Assembly: GCA_017546665.1 (NCBI GenBank)
Contig: JAFYSE010000009.1
Coordinates: 1-42,340 of the forward strand
DNA from: Clostridia bacterium
Lineage (GTDB): Bacteria; Bacillota; Clostridia; Oscillospirales; Acutalibacteraceae
Direction: 5' to 3'
Length of the DNA: 42,340 nt
Numbering within the stretch: position 1 is the first letter of the stretch; each line of letters starts with the position of its first letter. The notes under the pieces are model-generated. The model made no database searches, was not told where the DNA came from, and worked only from the letters and a program-made list of their open reading frames with translations. This document shows positions 17,416 through 25,547 of the stretch, one piece after another. The position numbers and the translations under genes were made by a program.

Positions 17416-18435
17416 TTAAAGTGCTGTTGATGAATCAGAGCTTCCGATCATCATTACATGACGCCAGTTAGGATGTGTGATAGACATTCTCGCAAAGCCG
17501 TTGTAAGTAAGGTTACGGGAATGTACGTCAACATCTGTCATAATGTCAAGCTTTGTTCTGTCATAGAACTTTGTTCCCTGAAGAGTCTTCATAGCTTCAC
17601 TTGAAAGAAGGATAACAGGATGGTTTGTTGAAGAGATTGTAGGTGTCCACTCAGGGTCAACTACAAATTTCCACTTACCACGCTGTGTGTTGATATCGTT
17701 GTTGTTTGTTCCAACTTCGCCGTCTGATCCGATAACTCTCTTTACAAAGTCTTCGTACTCAGGGTCGTTGCCGGGAAGGACAACAGTATCAGGCATAAAG
17801 CCAAGAACGTTTCCTTTATCGTCCTTAAAGTTACGCATCTTATTGGAAGCCTTGTTGAGAACTACAGTTGTGCTTCCAAGTACATCTGAGAAGAAGTTAC
17901 ACTGTGTTGTTCCCACAACAGACTTAAGGGTATGCGCCTCGTTAAACAGAGCCAAACCGTCACCTGTTGTAATGTCGATGGTTGCACCGTTGAATGAAAT
18001 ACTTGTAGCTGAACCAACGGCACCTGTGATAGCCTGTGTTGTAAGTCTTGCTCTTGTTCTCTTATAAGCCTGAACGAGATTGATTGTCTTCTGCTTTGCA
18101 GTATCAAGCATGTTATCGTCCTTAAGCTCCTTTGAGATCTCAACTTCAAGAGCAAATGTTCCGTGCTCTACGAACTTCTCGTAGCCCTGCTCGTAATCGT
18201 CCTGAGTTGCGGCTGCGCCCTCTGTCTTAGCCTGGAAGTCGCCAAGTCCTCCCATTGTGATTGACTTCTCGCCCCATCTCTTAGAACTCTTCTCGATTGT
18301 AAGAGCTGAAACGATATCGTCATATTTGTTTCTCTGTGCTTCTGAATCGTAAATAACCGAGTCAAGGAGTGTAGCCCACTCGTCCCACTCACGGTTATTA
18401 GCAAGTCCAGTAGACCTTCTGATGATAACTGACAT
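17416..18435 (-). CDS. Major capsid protein
   Basis: A 339-aa protein placed after the scaffold gene by two bases, with CGGAGG before its start. The order of features suits an HK97-type capsid protein: N-terminal arm, GGLGDFQAKTEGAA (E-loop region), a spine-helix region with AYKRTRARLTTQAI, a P-domain segment ALFNEAHTL, and FMPDTVVLPGNDPEYEDFVKR in the A domain. FNEAHTL and the following layout resemble the Mu gpT-like branch. The hairpin after the gene and the scaffold before it agree with high expression. Confidence 0.85.
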   Translation of the reverse strand: MSVIIRRSTGLANNREWDEWATLLDSVIYDSEAQRNKYDDIVSALTIEKSSKRWGEKSITMGGLGDFQAKTEGAAATQDDYEQGYEKFVEHGTFALEVEISKELKDDNMLDTAKQKTINLVQAYKRTRARLTTQAITGAVGSATSISFNGATIDITTGDGLALFNEAHTLKSVVGTTQCNFFSDVLGSTTVVLNKASNKMRNFKDDKGNVLGFMPDTVVLPGNDPEYEDFVKRVIGSDGEVGTNNNDINTQRGKWKFVVDPEWTPTISSTNHPVILLSSEAMKTLQGTKFYDRTKLDIMTDVDVHSRNLTYNGFARMSITHPNWRHVMMIGSSDSSTAL

Positions 18436-18437
18436 TT

Positions 18438-19295
18438 TTAGTACCTCCGTGATTTAAGAGTGTTGTTATAGAGGGCTTTCAGTTCTTTCATACTCTTTTC
18501 GGGGAACATCTCTTTGTACTTCTCGACCATTGTAGGCGGGATATCTTCGTCACTATCCTGCACATCAATTGAAGTACCCGTTGACAGGTGGTTCTTTGAT
18601 TTAACCTGATTAACTACAGCCTGTTTTGCGGCGGCCCCCCTAGAATCTGCAAGCCGCTCAAAGTTAACTATCTTGTAGGCCTCATCAAATCTCGTGCCGG
18701 GGTGCGTCTCAATGTAATTAACCACAGTAAGATAAGCCGGATCATTCAAAATGTCGTCTTCGCTTGTCTTTGTGGGGTCTAGGGCAAGGACTTTTTTAAA
18801 GTCTTCGTCCATCATCCTAGATGCACGGTATGAGTTTAGTTCGGCCGTTGCCGCTTTTGCCTGCCTTACGGCGGGGCTATTTGCGATCATGTTGTCAATC
18901 ATTCGCGGGTCGATGTTATTTTCCTGAAGCTGTGCTCTTGCCTGCATACGCTCCTGAGCTTCCATTGCCTCAAAATAATCTCTTGCGCTAGTGATTGGCT
19001 GTCCCGTTTCCGGGTTTGTATATCCGCCATATTGACGGGCATACAATGCGTCAATATCTGCCTGCTCTCTTCTTGCGGCTTCAAGTTCACGCCTCATTGA
19101 AGCAAAAGCTGCATTTGCCCTGTCTGTATCAAACTGAGGGGCGGCGGGTTCCTCCTGTACTTCTTCGCCTGCAGGCTGTGCATCTTCGCTCTCAAACTCT
19201 GACTGTTCGGCGGGTTCAGTCTCGTTTACGCCTTCGTCCTCGCTATCCTCAGCAAAAAACTGAAGGTTCATAGCAAGTAAATCTTTTTCTTTCAT
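18438..19295 (-). CDS. Capsid scaffold protein
   Basis: A 285-aa acidic, helical protein. The N-terminus contains LLAMNLQFFAE, the NLQFFAE signature common at the start of Firmicutes phage scaffold proteins. Residues 15-55 are Glu/Asp/Pro-rich and disordered, about 58-150 form a coiled coil (RREQADIDALYARQ), and the C-terminal region ends in a basic helix (MKELKALYNNTLKSRR) suited to capsid binding. Its place directly before the capsid gene supports the assignment. AAAGGGAA precedes the start. No protease domain is present. Confidence 0.82.
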   Translation of the reverse strand: MKEKDLLAMNLQFFAEDSEDEGVNETEPAEQSEFESEDAQPAGEEVQEEPAAPQFDTDRANAAFASMRRELEAARREQADIDALYARQYGGYTNPETGQPITSARDYFEAMEAQERMQARAQLQENNIDPRMIDNMIANSPAVRQAKAATAELNSYRASRMMDEDFKKVLALDPTKTSEDDILNDPAYLTVVNYIETHPGTRFDEAYKIVNFERLADSRGAAAKQAVVNQVKSKNHLSTGTSIDVQDSDEDIPPTMVEKYKEMFPEKSMKELKALYNNTLKSRRY

Positions 19296-19345
19296 AAATT
19301 CCCTTTCACACGTGGGTTTTTACGCTTCCCAAGCGAATTTAGGTA

Positions 19346-19370
19346 TAAAAAAAGCACCCTTACGGTGCTT
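19346..19370 (-). terminator. Terminator between zinc-ribbon gene and scaffold gene
   Basis: Arms AAGCACC/GGTGCTT with a 5-nt loop are followed on the minus strand by a run of T. It separates the packaging genes from the scaffold-capsid pair. This implies either partial readthrough or a separate promoter between 19296 and 19345, which was not identified. Confidence 0.75.
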
Positions 19371-19375
19371 ACCTA

Positions 19376-19567
19376 CTAATCTGTTGCCTGAGCCTCACTA
19401 TCTTCTGAGACTTCAAGCGGCGTGTATATGATTTTCACGTCTTTATCAAAGTTCTGACATTTCTTATTCCTGCAAGTAAGTGTCTGCTTGCTGAACAACT
19501 TCCCGTCATTTAAGACATATTCGCTTGCCTTAATACGCATTTCTGTGTCACATTTGGGGCATAACAT
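19376..19567 (-). CDS. 63-aa zinc-ribbon protein
   Basis: Two pairs of cysteines, CPKC near residue 3 and CRNKKC near residue 32, form a small zinc ribbon. The C-terminal 20 residues are acidic. GGAGAAACAG precedes the ATG. The start overlaps the end of the portal gene by 20 nt, so the two are co-translated. Similar tiny zinc-ribbon genes sit between portal and scaffold in other Firmicutes phages. Their role is not established. Confidence 0.7.
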   Translation of the reverse strand: MLCPKCDTEMRIKASEYVLNDGKLFSKQTLTCRNKKCQNFDKDVKIIYTPLEVSEDSEAQATD

Positions 19568-21482
19568 TTTCTGTTTCTCCTTCCATCGGCATTTGTCCTA
19601 TAAGCTGTTCCTGTGCCATCTGCTTTTGCTCTTCTATCCTGTTTTCTATGATGCTAAGAACAACAGAAGCGTTAGGATAACCATTAGCTTTTAGGATTGT
19701 CCAATAAGCCCTTGCCGTCTCAAGATCACCAACAGGGCCAAAAGCTCCCGACTGTAATTTCATATCGGTCTGACTCCACATTGCTTCTCTGTTCTGCATA
19801 AGAGTTGATGTAGGATCAGTTTCAAATATAAATTCATCGTCCCAATAAAACTCACCTGCGGCGTCAAGCCTTAAAAACTCTTTTCTATCAAGCTCGTCAA
19901 AGACCTGCGCACCTTCTGAATTAGTGCTTGTTATCTTTGAGGGGCTGTCGGAAAAGGCAAGCCAAAACTTAAACATTGCCTCATAGAGCTTTGCGTAAGC
20001 TTCATTCTTTAAGGTTCTCTTTGAATCAAGTCGGCCTGCCGCCTGATTTATCGAATACTGCTTTGCTGTACCACTTGTTGCCGATGCATCGTACTTACCT
20101 TGGTAAGAATCAGTGATACCAAGCGTTGACTTGGCCCATGAGTAATTAATCTCAAGATATGTTTGGTCGTTCTGGACATTAGGCTGAAGCGTTATCGTAT
20201 CGATAAGAGCTTTCTGCCCCGGATTATCAATTCGTAAGATGTTAAGTTCTTCTGAATCCTTCTCAACCTCAACGTCTTTAGGCAAGGTAACAAAGGAACC
20301 ACCTTTAATGAGTTTTTCGTTTATCTTTGTGCCAAGTTTTTTAATGGTGTCCTGTTGGTCTATTACAACAGCAACGTCGCTACCACCAATAAGACGGTTC
20401 TGCGCCGTGATATTCTTTCGCAAAATAATGGGGTAGATGTTAGGCCTATAGTATGGGATCTTCTTTTGAGTCCTTTTAATGCTTATTCTTGGCTGTCCCA
20501 TCATATCCATCATAGGATTTCCCATTTCATCAACCATCGGGACTTCTTCTTCATCGTATGGCTGTATAAGCTTTGACCCGCCGCCTGATATAGTGACTTC
20601 AAGCGCACTTTCAAGGCTCTCATACTCTTCTTTTGTCTTCTTTGCCTTCTTGCTTCCGCACTCAGGACACTTACCATCGACCATAACGGCGCCGCACTTT
20701 GCGCACCTGTCAAGATATCTTGCTTCGTACTCGTCAAGATCAAGCAGCTTTACATAATCACACCAAACAAAAATACCGACTCCCCCGGAATCATTCCGAT
20801 AGAAGGCGGTATTTACTGTTACTAGGTCTTCATTTGTTCCTGCACCTTCGATATCATCCGTCATTTCGGGATAATCATTGGTGCAGTCCTCAACATCCTC
20901 TCCGTAAACTCTCTTTACGGTCTTTTTTGTCATAAGCTCTTGTATAAAAAAGTAGTCCATATCGTCAAAATCAATGACGCCGACCTGCGGTATAACTTTT
21001 TTAGGATGAAGCTCTGATATCTTAAGATCACCTATCTCTGAGTGAAGGCCTCTTTTTAGATCCCACTCGATACGGGTATAATCACCACCAACGATAGGTA
21101 CAGTTCTTTCTTCAGCATCATTAATCGTGATAAGATTACAGGTCTTAACCTTGTTTTCAAGGAATTTTTCAAGTTTTTTCGCCAGTTCGTCGTCTTCAGC
21201 ATGGATTGCCCTTACTTTTGGCATAGGAATTGACGTATCAACCTGAGACTCTATAAGCTCATAGACGATATTCCTTACATTTGTCGCAAGCTTTGTAGGG
21301 TCTGTCCCTCTGTTTGCATCGGCCTGAACACTTCTTGTACCTTCGTAGTAATCTTCATACGTTTTCATGTTCTTAAGCTCTTTTGCGTATTGAGTCTTAC
21401 AAAACTCAAGCCTTCTGGCCCATTTTGAGACGTCTTTTGGCGTTTCTGCTTTCTTTATCATCCTTTTTAACCTCTTAATCAT
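19548..21482 (-). CDS. Portal protein, podovirus-like, with an inserted zinc ribbon
   Basis: A 644-aa protein that should form the dodecameric DNA channel at one capsid vertex. It starts in an ATGA overlap with the terminase stop, with GGGGAGAG upstream. The N-terminal region has YYEGTRSVQ and NIVYELIESQVDTSIPMPKV, typical of portal wing segments. VIDQQDTIKKLGTKINEKL and the NINYSWAKSTLGITDSYQG-like helices follow in the stem and crown. Around residues 257-280 there are two CxxC pairs (CAKC and CPEC), an inserted zinc ribbon in what should be the wing. The acidic Met-rich C-terminus is probably disordered. Confidence 0.86.
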   Translation of the reverse strand: MIKRLKRMIKKAETPKDVSKWARRLEFCKTQYAKELKNMKTYEDYYEGTRSVQADANRGTDPTKLATNVRNIVYELIESQVDTSIPMPKVRAIHAEDDELAKKLEKFLENKVKTCNLITINDAEERTVPIVGGDYTRIEWDLKRGLHSEIGDLKISELHPKKVIPQVGVIDFDDMDYFFIQELMTKKTVKRVYGEDVEDCTNDYPEMTDDIEGAGTNEDLVTVNTAFYRNDSGGVGIFVWCDYVKLLDLDEYEARYLDRCAKCGAVMVDGKCPECGSKKAKKTKEEYESLESALEVTISGGGSKLIQPYDEEEVPMVDEMGNPMMDMMGQPRISIKRTQKKIPYYRPNIYPIILRKNITAQNRLIGGSDVAVVIDQQDTIKKLGTKINEKLIKGGSFVTLPKDVEVEKDSEELNILRIDNPGQKALIDTITLQPNVQNDQTYLEINYSWAKSTLGITDSYQGKYDASATSGTAKQYSINQAAGRLDSKRTLKNEAYAKLYEAMFKFWLAFSDSPSKITSTNSEGAQVFDELDRKEFLRLDAAGEFYWDDEFIFETDPTSTLMQNREAMWSQTDMKLQSGAFGPVGDLETARAYWTILKANGYPNASVVLSIIENRIEEQKQMAQEQLIGQMPMEGETENVMPQM

Positions 21483-22981
21483 TCAGGCTCTCCCCAAATC
21501 TTTCTAAGGTACTCTTTATCCTTTGAATTTGCGTTTCTGTAGTCTTCCCATTGGTCGGGACGCCACTTCGTGCGCTTTTTATCTGTTCTGTTCTTTGCCC
21601 CGTGAGTCCAATAGATGCAATAATATCTAAGCGCATCAACTGAATGAGTTAGCTCGTGGGGGTCTTTTGCGTAAATTTCCGGCTTTTTTTCGTCTTTTTG
21701 TATCTTTTTCAAGGAATTTAGAAGGTTTGGAGCGCATTTATTCAAAATGGTAAGTCTTCCTTTGCCACCTTCTACGTGCGAAGTGTTTTCTTTTATCGCA
21801 AGACACCCCGCTTTTATATCATTGTTTACTTTTGTGAGATTTAAGCCGTTTTCTGAAAATATGATGGCTCTTGATTTACCTGTTTCTTGTGACCTGTTCC
21901 ACAAGTCAGGCGGAGCAAGGTATTGTTCCACGCTTCTTATGATCTCCCTCTCCATTAGTTCTTCCGTTGTCCTTAAAATGCGGTCTGCCGCCGCACTTAT
22001 TATGAGATTGGACTCATACTCTTCGTGGATTATCTGAGAATTGCCAAAAGCATCTCTAAGGATCCAATAACAAGCCAGTTTATCAAGGCCATAGTCCATT
22101 GCGACGTAACATACGGTATTTTGTTTTAATTTTTCACTACTGCTTATGGATGAATCCGAGACTTCTTCAAAGAACCTTCCACCGGGCACGTCTAATGCCT
22201 GCTCGACACTTTCAGGGTATTCCGCCCACATCGTTGCTTTTCCAAGTAGTCTTAATGTATCGTCATACCACTTTTGGCCTCTATTGGGATCTGCGTACCA
22301 CGGTATGAATATCTTATAGAATCCGTTGTCGTCTGTCGTGTAAAGTTCTTCAAACAGTGACCCTCGTTTTATCGTAGAGACTCCTATTATCTGACCCGCC
22401 AAGGGGTTATTTACTACAGGAAGCGCGGCCGCCCATATAGAGCGGTCGAATTCCTGAAAGGCCCATTCGTCAAATATAAGGAGGTCTGCCGTAAAGGATC
22501 TTGCCGCGTTCTCACTGCTTGCAAAACACTGCATTTTAGAATCACTCTTGCCGGGATGATGTATTGTTACAGTAAGGGCCGTTGACTCAAACCATAGTCC
22601 GTCCCATCCGGCACGGTCGTTCTTTTCTCTTATAAGCGCTCTCATGTTACTTAAAATAAGAACCATCCTACGGATAAGCTCTTTTGCTTCCGTCTCTGAC
22701 TTTGAAAGACCTATGACTGAACGCCCACTACGACATAACATAAGGTGCGAAGCATAGTGAAGGACAAGCCATGAGATGCCAAGCTGACGCGCTTTTAAGA
22801 CGATAGACCATTTATGGGACTGCATATCAAGTAGTGCGTCTTTTTGCTCTTTCCATAACGCAAATGGGACTATTACTCCGGGCTTTGTCCTGTCTTCAAT
22901 GTGGCCGTAGTTTTCCACGAAATATACGATATTTCCGCTGCAATATTCAATTTCTTTAGCGCGTATCTCTGATAAACTCAT
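21479..22981 (-). CDS. terL: Terminase large subunit (packaging ATPase and nuclease)
   Basis: A 500-aa protein powering DNA translocation into the capsid. The N-terminal ATPase has the variant Walker A KARQLGIS at 63-70, Walker B LLIFDE at 167-172 and a coupling SxS-type stretch (GVSTIKRGSLFEEL) near 200-213. The C-terminal RNase H-like nuclease begins with VAMDYGLDK (Asp 296). A later acidic residue set is plausible around DPHELTHSVDALRY. It overlaps the upstream RHH gene by 26 nt in another frame and the portal by an ATGA overlap. Confidence 0.93.
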   Translation of the reverse strand: MSLSEIRAKEIEYCSGNIVYFVENYGHIEDRTKPGVIVPFALWKEQKDALLDMQSHKWSIVLKARQLGISWLVLHYASHLMLCRSGRSVIGLSKSETEAKELIRRMVLILSNMRALIREKNDRAGWDGLWFESTALTVTIHHPGKSDSKMQCFASSENAARSFTADLLIFDEWAFQEFDRSIWAAALPVVNNPLAGQIIGVSTIKRGSLFEELYTTDDNGFYKIFIPWYADPNRGQKWYDDTLRLLGKATMWAEYPESVEQALDVPGGRFFEEVSDSSISSSEKLKQNTVCYVAMDYGLDKLACYWILRDAFGNSQIIHEEYESNLIISAAADRILRTTEELMEREIIRSVEQYLAPPDLWNRSQETGKSRAIIFSENGLNLTKVNNDIKAGCLAIKENTSHVEGGKGRLTILNKCAPNLLNSLKKIQKDEKKPEIYAKDPHELTHSVDALRYYCIYWTHGAKNRTDKKRTKWRPDQWEDYRNANSKDKEYLRKIWGEPE

Positions 22982-23120
22982 TCTCTATCGCTTTATTTAC
23001 GAGGTTCCTTACATAATCAACTTCTTTTATTCCCTGACTATCTGCAAGAGATTTAAGTTTTTCTCTCTGGTAGTCGGTAAGTCTTATTCCTAACACGGTT
23101 GTTTTATCTCCCAGCATCAT
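22956..23120 (-). CDS. 54-aa ribbon-helix-helix-like protein before terminase
   Basis: The start overlaps the previous stop as ATGA, so it is translationally coupled. The sequence TVLGIRLTDYQREKLKSLADSQGIKEVDYVRNLVNKAI has the beta strand, helix, turn, helix order of Arc/CopG-type DNA-binding proteins. The C-terminus runs 26 nt into the terminase gene. It could be a late repressor or a DNA-recognition partner in packaging. The fold is visible and the role is inferred. Confidence 0.7.
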   Translation of the reverse strand: MMLGDKTTVLGIRLTDYQREKLKSLADSQGIKEVDYVRNLVNKAIENEFIRDTR

Positions 23121-23782
23121 TTCCCCTTAAGATTGTTCAAATAATACTCATACAAGTGTATAAAGTTCATCAATTCTTCACTCTCAGGGCGATTTACACC
23201 CATTTTTACAAGCTCATTTAGTTGCGCAGGGGATAATTTACTGTAATCAACATTTGCATTAACCGCAGGGTCCCACTCTGAATCCCATCTTGGCATTTGT
23301 TCACCGGGATCGTGATATGTATTCCCTCCTGACCTTAGATACCTTACGTCAGAGCGGATATCTTCATTGTTCCTAGAAGCCCTACGCTCTTTTCTGTCAA
23401 TAAGCATCTTTTCGTACTCTGCCATGACGTCTTCCATCGGTGTACCGTCATATAACCCATCTTCAGTGAAAATATCCCCCGTTCTTTCTGTTATGTGTTT
23501 CTTTCTGCTTATGAGTCTGTCAGAAGTGTTTGTTGGGGAACTATTGGTGCCGAAATTGACAGGCGTAGGAAGATTTATGTATGTGTCGTCGTAAAATGGC
23601 ACGTTGTTATACAAAAGAGAATTATCAAGGTGTGTGCTCCCACTCCGCGGGTTTTTAATCGCTATCATATCGTCGGTCAAGGTGTTTCCATGACGTCTTC
23701 TATCAAGGTCTATCCTTGGGGCGTTAGACAGTTCTCTTTGAATCGTGGCGTTATTAAGTTTATCGGTAAGGGTCACACGCAT
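23117..23782 (-). CDS. 221-aa phage protein of unknown function
   Basis: AACAGGAGG precedes the ATG at 23782, so the start is firm. The protein is hydrophilic, rich in Asn, Asp, Arg and Pro, and probably largely extended, with a helix around 115-135 (MAEYEKMLIDRKERRASRN) and a C-terminal helical segment (LSPAQLNELVKMGV, SEELMNFIHLYEYYLNN). No known domain is visible. It is the first gene after the non-coding packaging-site candidate and couples to the RHH gene, so it probably acts in head assembly or packaging. Confidence 0.6.
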   Translation of the reverse strand: MRVTLTDKLNNATIQRELSNAPRIDLDRRRHGNTLTDDMIAIKNPRSGSTHLDNSLLYNNVPFYDDTYINLPTPVNFGTNSSPTNTSDRLISRKKHITERTGDIFTEDGLYDGTPMEDVMAEYEKMLIDRKERRASRNNEDIRSDVRYLRSGGNTYHDPGEQMPRWDSEWDPAVNANVDYSKLSPAQLNELVKMGVNRPESEELMNFIHLYEYYLNNLKGK

Positions 23783-23796
23783 AAGTGCCTCCTGTT

Positions 23797-24209
23797 AACA
23801 GAGTTTTTGGGGGGTAAAATTATGGAGCGGGCTTAGGGAGTCCCCGCGGGGGCGAGGCCGCCGCCGGGGGTGGGGGGGTAGGGTACCCCTAGAGCCCGGC
23901 ATTAGAGGAAGGGAAAACAAAAAAGGCCATTGATCCGGTAGAAAAATTAGAACATACGCCCACTTTTTCGTAAAATTAGAGTTTTGCGAAAAAGTATGAT
24001 CTGGCTATTTCTTAAAATACATCAAGATACTTGTTAAACTAGCTTATTTACTAGCTTTATAAGTATTTTATACTTGTTTTTATTACATTTTTTCGGATAT
24101 AACCCCCGACTTTTTCTCACTTACCATATCGAAATATCGTTAAAATATTAATATTTATCAAGTTTAATATAAATGATCTATATATCCTACTAATAGTTAT
24201 TGATATATA
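23797..24209. other. Long non-coding gap beside terminase: candidate cos/pac and late control region
   Basis: About 410 bp without a supported gene. 23825-23900 is very GC-rich with several G runs of five to seven on the plus strand, in an otherwise AT-rich molecule. 23962-23995 holds a long dyad. 24000-24205 is strongly AT-rich with smaller palindromes such as AAGTAT/ATACTT near 24060. Packaging sites commonly lie next to terminase genes, so cos or pac is the first guess. A late promoter is also expected here, but no convincing -35/-10 pair was found. Confidence 0.5.
23962..23995. repeat. Dyad of 9-bp arms with inner A4/T4 arms
   Basis: ACTTTTTCG and CGAAAAAGT pair exactly, and AAAA/TTTT pair inside them with single mismatched bases between. 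The whole could be an operator, a terminase-binding site or a terminator, since both flanks have A or T runs. Confidence 0.6.
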
Positions 24210-24866
24210 TTAATCACCTTCAAGCCTTCTCTTTATGTTTTCTATCATTTGTTTGTCTTCTTCAGATAGCCCGGTTATATCGGCGTTAAGCTGTTCGACG
24301 GGTTTTTCTCCAGCCGTATCTCTCAAAAAGTCCATTGCCTTCACGTTTCCGCGCCCCGCTTGTTTCATAGCGGCAGCGATTAGAACGTCTAAGTTAGTTG
24401 CGCCTTTTTCCAGCCCTACTTCCGCTAACTCTCGATCATTGGCCTGGCTTTTCAGCATTATATCGATTGTTTCTTTAAATGTGCGGCGTTGCCTTAACGT
24501 TGCTTGCAATGTTTCCCCGCCTTTTTTCCTTGCTTCATTAGTAACCATATGCAACAGCCCACCGCATGAGGTCCAAACTTCCCGATCTTCAGATATGCAA
24601 CCATCCGGCAGCAATCGATAATATTTCTCTATCACTTCCCTCTCGAGAATATATCGCCCCTTGCTATCAACCTTCCCGCCGCTTAATATAGCCGCGTCTA
24701 TTTTTCCGTTGGGCAACATTGGCAGCTCTCCAGGTACTCCAAGATCTTTTATTTTTTCCGGGCCCTTCAAAGCTTCCGGATCTGTCTTCTTCACCTCTTC
24801 AGCCTTCGAGATCTCCCCCGGTGTTATCTCCGCAGCTATTTGATTAATTTTCTCTTCTTTCGTCAT
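24210..24866 (-). CDS. Candidate terminase small subunit
   Basis: The start at 24866 has TAGGAGC upstream. The longer frame to 24917 runs back into a terminator and is rejected. The 218-aa protein begins with a charged helix (TKEEKINQIAAEI). A central block reads RRTFKETIDIMLKS, followed by a run toward the C-terminus with TNLDVLIAAAMKQAGRG, VKAMDFLRDTAGEKP and a final acidic helix. That C-terminal pattern (Ala-rich helix, GxxxAxxFLRDTxGEKP) is a feature of phage proteins usually called terminase small subunit-like. Its location on the far side of the packaging-site candidate agrees. Confidence 0.65.
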   Translation of the reverse strand: MTKEEKINQIAAEITPGEISKAEEVKKTDPEALKGPEKIKDLGVPGELPMLPNGKIDAAILSGGKVDSKGRYILEREVIEKYYRLLPDGCISEDREVWTSCGGLLHMVTNEARKKGGETLQATLRQRRTFKETIDIMLKSQANDRELAEVGLEKGATNLDVLIAAAMKQAGRGNVKAMDFLRDTAGEKPVEQLNADITGLSEEDKQMIENIKRRLEGD

Positions 24867-24920
24867 GGCCTTAGCTCCTAAACTTGTTTTTTGCCTTGTA
24901 TAGAAAAAATGCAACAAAAA

Positions 24921-24953
24921 AAGAACCTGTCAAGGGTAGGGAAGCAGGTTCTT
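24921..24953 (-). terminator. Terminator after the RHH regulator gene
   Basis: On the minus strand, AAGAACCTG and CAGGTTCTT form 9-nt arms around a 15-nt loop, followed by a run of T. It ends the short transcript of the RHH regulator at 25070 before the small-terminase gene, implying a separate start for the latter. Confidence 0.78.
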
Positions 24954-25069
24954 TTCTTGCTTTGTTGGCATTTTCACATGAAAAATGAGGGGAAAAATCA
25001 AAAGGGCTTTTGTTTTGTTTTTCCACTATCATTTTACCCCTATTTTCGGGCCCTCTATGACACAAGTTT

Positions 25070-25261
25070 TTAAAAATTATCTTCCTTGAGTTTCGAGTTT
25101 ATCGCGCTTCTAACATATTCACTTAGCGAAACCCCTGAAGCCGCGGCCGCTTGCGTCAATCTTTCTTTTGTCCCCTTCTCAAAAAGCAAATTAATACGCT
25201 CTTTATTTTCGTTCACCCAGTTTTGCTGCCTGGAATTTCTTTTTTTTGTATCAACAGCCAT
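25070..25261 (-). CDS. 63-aa ribbon-helix-helix repressor candidate
   Basis: GGGAGA precedes the ATG. The C-terminal two thirds (RINLLFEKGTKERLTQAAAASGVSLSEYVRSAINSKL) show the RHH order: beta strand with alternating residues, helix, GVSLSEYVR turn and second helix. The N-terminal 20 residues are Lys/Arg/Gln-rich. It is divergent from the plus-strand small-gene operon, whose promoter contains three near-palindromic ACTGCGCACT-like sites. I infer that it represses that promoter and possibly its own. No toxin partner is adjacent. Confidence 0.8.
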   Translation of the reverse strand: MAVDTKKRNSRQQNWVNENKERINLLFEKGTKERLTQAAAASGVSLSEYVRSAINSKLKEDNF

Positions 25262-25332
25262 TTTTTTATCTCCCTTCAGTATTTATCTATGTTTACGCTA
25301 TTATTTTACATTTTTTTCTCACCAGGCGACAT

Positions 25333-25424
25333 AGTGCACATTACACAATAACATAGTGCGCACTTTGTTAAAAAGTCACAAACATTTCAAAAACGCAAAA
25401 ATTGTTGTTGACGTACTGCGCACT
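25333..25424. promoter_or_regulatory. Three operator-like palindromes
   Basis: AGTGCACATT (25333-25342), AGTGCGCACT (25355-25364, a perfect palindrome) and ACTGCGCACT (25415-25424) share a common core. The first two are 22 bp apart, about two helical turns. The third lies between -35 and -10 of the plus-strand promoter. They are the obvious targets of the adjacent RHH protein. Confidence 0.7.
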
Positions 25425-25437
25425 ATTGGCTTATAGT
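25408..25437 (+). promoter_or_regulatory. Promoter of the plus-strand small-gene operon
   Basis: TTGACG at 25408-25413 and TATAGT at 25432-25437 are separated by 18 bases (17 if TTATAG is used). The palindrome ACTGCGCACT sits in the spacer, so a bound repressor would block polymerase directly. The first gene starts about 110 bases downstream, leaving a leader of about 100 nt with GC-rich complementary segments. Confidence 0.75.
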
Positions 25438-25547
25438 TAAGTCACAGCAAACGAAACAACGTTTCACAGCTACGTCGGCCGCTTGAAGAGCTACACGCGC
25501 GGCGGCTGCCGGATAGAAACACCAAATAAAAGAAAAGAGGATAAAAC

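Noticed and set aside
125..24866. Siphovirus tail module
   Set aside because: No tail tube, tape measure, tail terminator or assembly chaperone frameshift was recognised. The gene order suits a short-tailed phage.
24918..25069. Perfect TTGACA in the gap before the small-terminase gene as a -35
   Set aside because: The nearest -10-like sequence is about 25 bases away, too far, and the hexamer lies within the terminator.
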